From Paenibacillus sp. FSL R7-0337 (GTDB taxonomy: Bacteria; Bacillota; Bacilli; Paenibacillales; Paenibacillaceae), in contig NZ_CP150218.1 of NCBI RefSeq assembly GCF_037969875.1, forward strand, positions 6,634,001-6,698,000: a stretch of DNA of 64,000 nucleotides, given 5' to 3'. Below are positions 59,679 through 64,000 of this stretch, one piece after another. A program made the translations under genes and the position numbers. Numbering within the stretch: the first letter of the stretch is position 1; each line of letters opens with the position of its first letter. A model generated the notes under the pieces. It made no database searches. It had not been told where the DNA came from and saw only the letters and a program-made list of their open reading frames with translations.

Positions 59679-61118
59679 ATGAAGCCTGGGCCGCAAAGAT
59701 TAACCATTATTCATACCAATGATATACATAGCCACTTTGAAATGATGAGTCCGCTCGCGGCAGTGATATCCGCGATGAAGGCAGCGGCGGGCGAGGAGCC
59801 GGTGCTGCTGCTTGATATCGGAGATCATATGGACCGCGCTGCCGTAGAGACGGAAGGCACGATGGGACAGGCCAACATCGATATTATGAATTTGACCGGA
59901 TACGATGCAGTCACCATCGGTAATAACGAAGGCCTCACCTTCTCGAAGGAGATGCTCTCAGCCATATTCACAGGCATCCAGTGTCCTGTAGTATGCTGCA
60001 ATTTCCTGGAGTCCGCCACCGGTGAGCCGCCGCACTGGATGCAGCGCCGCGCGGTTCTGGAGAAAGACGGGATCAAGATTGGACTAACTGGTGCGACGGC
60101 GGCGTTCACCTCCTTCTATTCCTTGCTCGGCTGGGATGTGCTGGACCCGGAAGAGGCACTGCGCGAGCAGGTTCAGCTGCTTGCCCCGCAGGTGGATATC
60201 GTGATCATTCTGTCACATCTGGGGCTGCCCGCAGACCAGAGGCTGGCAGAGAAGCTGGAAGGCGTGCATGCCATTCTGGGCGGGCACACCCACCATATGC
60301 TGGAGCAGCCGCAGATGATTAACGGGACAGCCGTATGCGGCGCCGGCAAATTCGGCCGGTACGCCGGACGGGTGGTCTTCGAGCGGGAGCAGCCAGGCGG
60401 ATCGTTTCACCTGGCCGAAGGAGGCTGCACGGCAGTCGATCCTGCCTTGACGGAGGAGCTTATCGCTCCGGCGGCGGCGATCCATCTGCTGCGCGGGCGT
60501 GAAGCCCTGGAGGAGACGGTTGCCATCAGCGACCGCATGCTGCCGCTGGACCTGCAGGGGGAATCTCCTTTTGGCAACCTGCTGGCACAGGCGGTCCGCC
60601 AGTTCACAGGCAGCCCCATCTCGCTTGTTAATACAGGCCAGCTGCTTGGCCCGCTGCCGGAGGGCAACATCACCGCAGGCATGCTGCATGCCTTATGTCC
60701 TTCTCCGATTAATCCCTGTATTGTACAGCTGACAGGCAAGGATATCCGCACTGCACTGGAACAGAGTCTGATGGCAGAGTTCAGCAATAAGGTCATCTAT
60801 GGATACGGCTTCCGGGGAGAAGTACTGGGCACCTTGGCCGTGGACGGATTAAAAATCTTGTACGATCCAAGGGTCATGCCTTATGATAACGGTATTGCGA
60901 TTTTTGCCGGCGGGGAGCAGCTGGAGGATACCAAGGTATATAGTGTCGGCACGCTGGATATGTTTACGTTCCGTACAGGCTATGAGAGTATAGCCAACGG
61001 CCGGGAGGCGGTATTTATGCTTCCTCATTTCCTGCGCGATCTGCTGCGGATGGAGCTGCAGCGGCCGGGGAGTCTGGATGAGTGTGAAGCGGTTCGCTGG
61101 GAGAGGCAATCCACCTGA
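59679..61118 (+). CDS. YunD-like metallophosphoesterase / 5'-nucleotidase family
   Basis: 479 aa with no signal peptide, so cytoplasmic, unlike most 5'-nucleotidases. Metal motifs: HTNDIHSHF, DIGDHMDR, TIGNNEG (Asn in place of the usual GNHE His), ILSHLG, GGHTHH. The C-terminal 5'-nucleotidase domain has SPFGNLLAQAVRQF and SLVNTGQLLG. Closest by pattern to Bacillus YunD. It would hydrolyse a nucleotide or other phosphoester; substrate unknown. GGGAGG lies 12 bases upstream of the ATG. Confidence 0.88.
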   Translation: MKPGPQRLTIIHTNDIHSHFEMMSPLAAVISAMKAAAGEEPVLLLDIGDHMDRAAVETEGTMGQANIDIMNLTGYDAVTIGNNEGLTFSKEMLSAIFTGIQCPVVCCNFLESATGEPPHWMQRRAVLEKDGIKIGLTGATAAFTSFYSLLGWDVLDPEEALREQVQLLAPQVDIVIILSHLGLPADQRLAEKLEGVHAILGGHTHHMLEQPQMINGTAVCGAGKFGRYAGRVVFEREQPGGSFHLAEGGCTAVDPALTEELIAPAAAIHLLRGREALEETVAISDRMLPLDLQGESPFGNLLAQAVRQFTGSPISLVNTGQLLGPLPEGNITAGMLHALCPSPINPCIVQLTGKDIRTALEQSLMAEFSNKVIYGYGFRGEVLGTLAVDGLKILYDPRVMPYDNGIAIFAGGEQLEDTKVYSVGTLDMFTFRTGYESIANGREAVFMLPHFLRDLLRMELQRPGSLDECEAVRWERQST

Positions 61119-61193
61119 TGATCCACACCATGTTTAATCAAATTGATAGTTAACGCATTACCAGGTTTCATTGACTAGATCAGGAGGAGTAAT

Positions 61194-62015
61194 ATGGATA
61201 CAATTACAGCCATTATTCTGGCAATTGTGGAAGGAATTACGGAGTTCATTCCGGTTTCTTCGACGGGACACATGATTTTAACGACTAAGCTTCTGGGCTT
61301 CAATGAGCAGGATTCGATTATGAAGACTTATGAGATTGTGATTCAGCTGGGGGCCATACTGGCCATTGCGCTGGTTTACCGTCAGCGGATTGTGAATCTG
61401 CTCGGCTTCGGCCGCAGAGACAGAGGGGGCGTAATGCCGGCAGCCCGCCTGAACCTGATTCATGTGCTGCTGGGCATTGTGCCTGCGCTCGCTGTAGCTT
61501 TTTTTGCAAGGGACTTTATCAAAAGCCTCTTCGGGGCATCCACCGTCCTCTGGGCACTGGTAGCAGGCGGTATTCTGATGATCATTGCCGAATGGGTCAA
61601 CAAACGCAAGATCCGCGTGACGGCGCATGACCTGGATGATCTGTCTTACGGGCAGGCACTTTCGATCGGACTGTTCCAGATTATTTCCGTCCTCTGGCCC
61701 GGGTTCTCCCGTTCCGGCTCGACGATTTCCGGGGGGATGCTGAGCGGGGTGAGCTACAAGGCTTCGGCCGACTTCTCCTTCCTCATCGCGATTCCGATTA
61801 TGTGCGCGGCCTCGGGGTATGAGCTATTGGATTCGTATAAGAATTTCACGAGCGAGACCATCGGGTATTTTGTCATCGGCTTCATCATTTCCTTCATCGT
61901 GGCCTATGTGGTGGTGGTTCTGTTCATGAGAATGATCCAGAAGATCAGACCGACGCATTTTGCCATCTACCGCTTTATACTTGCAGCCGCCTTCTGGCTG
62001 TTTATTATGCGTTGA
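61194..62015 (+). CDS. uppP: Undecaprenyl-diphosphatase
   Basis: 273 aa integral membrane protein with about eight spans. The catalytic motifs EGITEFIPVSSTGHMIL and PGFSRSGSTISGGML are the BacA/UppP signatures. It recycles undecaprenyl diphosphate to the monophosphate for cell-wall synthesis; extra copies give bacitracin tolerance. CAGGAGGAG precedes the ATG. It may be cotranscribed with the neighbouring plus-strand genes. Confidence 0.95.
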   Translation: MDTITAIILAIVEGITEFIPVSSTGHMILTTKLLGFNEQDSIMKTYEIVIQLGAILAIALVYRQRIVNLLGFGRRDRGGVMPAARLNLIHVLLGIVPALAVAFFARDFIKSLFGASTVLWALVAGGILMIIAEWVNKRKIRVTAHDLDDLSYGQALSIGLFQIISVLWPGFSRSGSTISGGMLSGVSYKASADFSFLIAIPIMCAASGYELLDSYKNFTSETIGYFVIGFIISFIVAYVVVVLFMRMIQKIRPTHFAIYRFILAAAFWLFIMR

Positions 62016-62073
62016 TTCTCAGCCTGGCATCACAGAAAAGCAATTTTACCGTTAAAGGCAGGAGTGAGCCAAG

Positions 62074-63180
62074 GTGCGTCTAGTATCCGTCAATCGGCTT
62101 CAGGCGGGAATGAAGCTGGGTAAAAAAATATATAATGATGAAGGGCTGGTTCTGCTCGCGGACGGAGTGGAGCTTACCGATCCCTTGATCAAGCGGCTCG
62201 CCAGAATCGATATCGGCTATATCTATATTGAGGATTCACTCACGGAGGATATTGTAATTCCCGGAATGCTGCAGGATGAGACGCGTAATCAGGCGCTCAA
62301 GGTGATCCGTAACCAGTTCCAGCAGATGTCTGGCGCCTCGGGGATTACCAAAGGCTTTTATCATCTGGACAAGAAATTCTCCAAGGTGATGGATTCCATC
62401 CTCGACGACATGTCCCTGCAGGAGGACCCGATGATCATGCTGCTTGACATGCACACGGCTGATAATTACCTGTACGTCCATTCCCTGAACGTATGCCTGT
62501 ATACGCTGGTGCTCGGCATTGCCCATGGTTACAGCAAAGAAGAGCTGCGGGTCATCGGGCTTGGGGCGCTGTTGCATGATATCGGCAAGACGCAGATTCC
62601 TGTCAAAATTGTACAAAAGCCCGGTATGCTCAGCGAGGAGGAATTCCGCCATATGCAGGCGCATACCGAGATTGGATACCGCATTCTCAAGGAAGAGCCG
62701 AATATTCCTCTGCTGGCGGCTCACTGTGCTCTGCAGCATCATGAACGGATTGATGGTTCCGGCTATCCGCGCGGCCTGACGGGTCCGCAGATCCATGAAT
62801 ATGCGAAATGGCTGGGCGTAGCAGATTCCTATGATGCGATGACCTCCAACCGGATCTACAAAAAAGCCATGCTGCCCCATCAGGCGGTAGAAGCGCTGTA
62901 TGTCGGCTCTGGAACCCTGTACGAACAAAAGCAGCTGGAGTTATTCAGAGACCGTGTGGCCATCTATCCGCTGGGACTTACGGTGAAGCTCAGCTCCGGC
63001 GAGAGCGGTGTGGTGGTCAAGATTGATCCCAGCACGCCGCATCGGCCTGTTGTCCGGGTGCTGAACGGACCCGAAGGCGAAACGGTTACCCCCTATGAAC
63101 GTGATCTCAGCAAAGCCCTCTCTGTAGTCATTGTGGATGTGACGGACGGGGGAGAACCTGTAGTGAAAAGTACCGGATAG
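62074..63180 (+). CDS. HD-GYP domain phosphodiesterase
   Basis: 368 aa from a GTG with GGCAGGAG upstream. N-terminal ~110 residues (RLVSVNRLQAGMKLGKKIYN, LADGVELTDPLIKRL) are the DUF3391-like part. The HD-GYP part has HSLNVC, LLHDIGKTQI (intact HD), HTEIGYRI, LQHHERIDGSGYPRGL and VADSYDAMTSNR. All expected metal ligands are present, so it should degrade cyclic di-GMP. The C-terminal PilZ-like/beta tail has LTVKLSSGESGVVVKI. Paralogue of the degenerate protein at 58077-59117. Confidence 0.92.
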   Translation: MRLVSVNRLQAGMKLGKKIYNDEGLVLLADGVELTDPLIKRLARIDIGYIYIEDSLTEDIVIPGMLQDETRNQALKVIRNQFQQMSGASGITKGFYHLDKKFSKVMDSILDDMSLQEDPMIMLLDMHTADNYLYVHSLNVCLYTLVLGIAHGYSKEELRVIGLGALLHDIGKTQIPVKIVQKPGMLSEEEFRHMQAHTEIGYRILKEEPNIPLLAAHCALQHHERIDGSGYPRGLTGPQIHEYAKWLGVADSYDAMTSNRIYKKAMLPHQAVEALYVGSGTLYEQKQLELFRDRVAIYPLGLTVKLSSGESGVVVKIDPSTPHRPVVRVLNGPEGETVTPYERDLSKALSVVIVDVTDGGEPVVKSTG

Positions 63181-63190
63181 GTGTTCTGCG

Positions 63191-63256
63191 CAGCGAGGAG
63201 AGAATAGGGTATCTGCAGGAATTGCGGAGCTGTATTCTCCGCCTTGCTGTTTTTTT
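63191..63256 (+). terminator. Terminator of the HD-GYP gene
   Basis: CAGCgAGGAGaGAATA (63191-63206) pairs with TATTCTCCgCCTTGCTG (63232-63248) with interruptions, then TTTTTTT. Confidence 0.7.
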
Positions 63257-63349
63257 GAGTAGTCGTGGTATGATATAGCTTAAGTTATCGTTCTTTTTCT
63301 TTTGTTTTGGGTTAATAATAAGGAATAAGCATTAAAGGAGCCTTAAGAA

Positions 63350-64000
63350 ATGAGTATATTAGAGCCATCATCTATAATCCCTGTAAAAGAGCTGTCGCCG
63401 GAGTATGATCCGTGGGACCCGATTACTTCACTCCGCGAATACGGGCAGCATGTACTGACCAGTGTAGAGATGACGGTCACGAATCTGTGCAATATGCGCT
63501 GCGAGCATTGCGCCGTCGGCGATAGTCTCACGATGAAAGAGGGAGAGCTGCTGCCTTTGACCCAGATGCTGAAGCGTCTGGAGGAGGTAGAGCACCTGCA
63601 GACCATCAGCATTACGGGCGGGGAGCCGATGTTCCGTGCAGGAACGGTGGAGAATACTATCGTACCGCTGCTGAAATATGCACGGGAGCGGGGTATCCGT
63701 TCACAGATCAACTCGAACCTGACCATGCCATATTCCCGTTATGAGCAGCTGCTCCCTTACCTGGACGTTATGCATATCTCGTTCAACTATGTGAACGGCG
63801 ATGACTTCCACGAGGTGGGCTTCGCGAACAGCGGTCACCCGGTCTCGAAGGAGGCCGCCTATCGGCTGTATGACACGATGCTGGAGAATTCCCGCCAGCT
63901 GAGCAGCGATGGAATGCTGATCTCTGCCGAGTCGATGATCAACTACCGTACACACACCAAGCTTCCCGAGATTCACCGGCTGATTGGGGACATGGGGGCA
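63350..64000 (+). CDS. Radical SAM protein, YfkA/YfkB-like (3' end outside window)
   Basis: 217 codons are visible with no stop before the right edge. AAAGGAG lies 9 bases upstream of ATG 63350. The radical SAM cluster motif is CNMRCEHC (Cys47, Cys51, Cys54), followed by ISITGGEPMFR, the SAM-binding GGE motif. The N-terminal segment PWDPITSLREYGQHVL and MTVTNLCNMRCEHCAVGD resemble Bacillus YfkA/YfkB. The reaction is unknown. It is preceded by a terminator, so it likely has its own promoter. Confidence 0.9.
   Translation, partial: MSILEPSSIIPVKELSPEYDPWDPITSLREYGQHVLTSVEMTVTNLCNMRCEHCAVGDSLTMKEGELLPLTQMLKRLEEVEHLQTISITGGEPMFRAGTVENTIVPLLKYARERGIRSQINSNLTMPYSRYEQLLPYLDVMHISFNYVNGDDFHEVGFANSGHPVSKEAAYRLYDTMLENSRQLSSDGMLISAESMINYRTHTKLPEIHRLIGDMGA

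Noticed and set aside
1..64000. Prophage, integrative element or insertion sequence
   Set aside because: No integrase, transposase, phage structural gene or tRNA attachment site was recognised anywhere in the window.

Overview
The window looks like chromosomal DNA of a Paenibacillus or close relative (Firmicutes, Bacillales). The support is moderate GC, strong AAGGAGG-type ribosome binding sites, frequent TTG/GTG starts, a sufCDSUB operon in the order known from Bacillus, a YhbH-type sporulation protein, DegV, YunC, YunD and YfkA-like proteins, and copper-amine-oxidase-type 'stalk' domains. I see no rRNA, tRNA, CRISPR array, integrase, transposase or phage gene.

Layout. 1-7.7 kb: a sensor histidine kinase cut by the left edge, a methyltransferase, a DegV protein, an AraC/GyrI-type regulator, a GH13 oligo-1,6-glucosidase and a HAD phosphatase. 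7.7-19 kb: a maltose/maltodextrin locus. On the minus strand lie a cytoplasmic cyclomaltodextrinase/neopullulanase, a LacI-type regulator, beta-phosphoglucomutase and a GH65 phosphorylase. Divergently on the plus strand lie a binding lipoprotein and two permeases. Six related operator/cre-like sites (core AAnCGnTTGC) tie the locus together. The logic is import of maltodextrin, ring opening/hydrolysis to maltose, phosphorolysis to glucose plus beta-glucose-1-phosphate, then conversion to glucose-6-phosphate. The transporter ATPase is not in the window. 19-25 kb: a chemoreceptor, an S51 peptidase, and an AraC regulator next to a GH4 alpha-galactosidase.

25-37 kb: a PadR/DUF2812 pair behind a large palindromic operator, YhbH, and a giant run of DUF11-type repeats (2239 + 561 codons) that is broken in the middle of one repeat. 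37-43 kb: a small lipoprotein, a secreted stalk-domain/repeat protein, small membrane or hypothetical proteins, YunC and Dps. 43-44.7 kb: a MarR regulator divergent from a fused two-domain nitroreductase, with matching operators. 44.7-50 kb: the SUF iron-sulfur cluster operon behind a Fur-box-like promoter. 50.7-54.4 kb: a heterodimeric ABC exporter. 54.8-58 kb: a LicT-type antiterminator and a beta-glucoside-type PTS EIIBCA, each behind its own RAT/terminator. 58-64 kb: a degenerate HD-GYP protein, MoaD, a YunD-like metallophosphoesterase, UppP, an intact HD-GYP protein and a radical SAM protein cut by the right edge.

The least explained material is intergenic. Several different short palindromic or A/T-rich motifs recur as arrays spaced almost exactly 51 bp apart (around 1.9, 3.0, 10.5, 24.8 and 25.05 kb), and two of these families each occur at two distant places. 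A separate 37-bp tandem repeat runs into the ribosome binding site of the ABC exporter. All functional calls rest on reading the sequence and on family knowledge; no database search was run.
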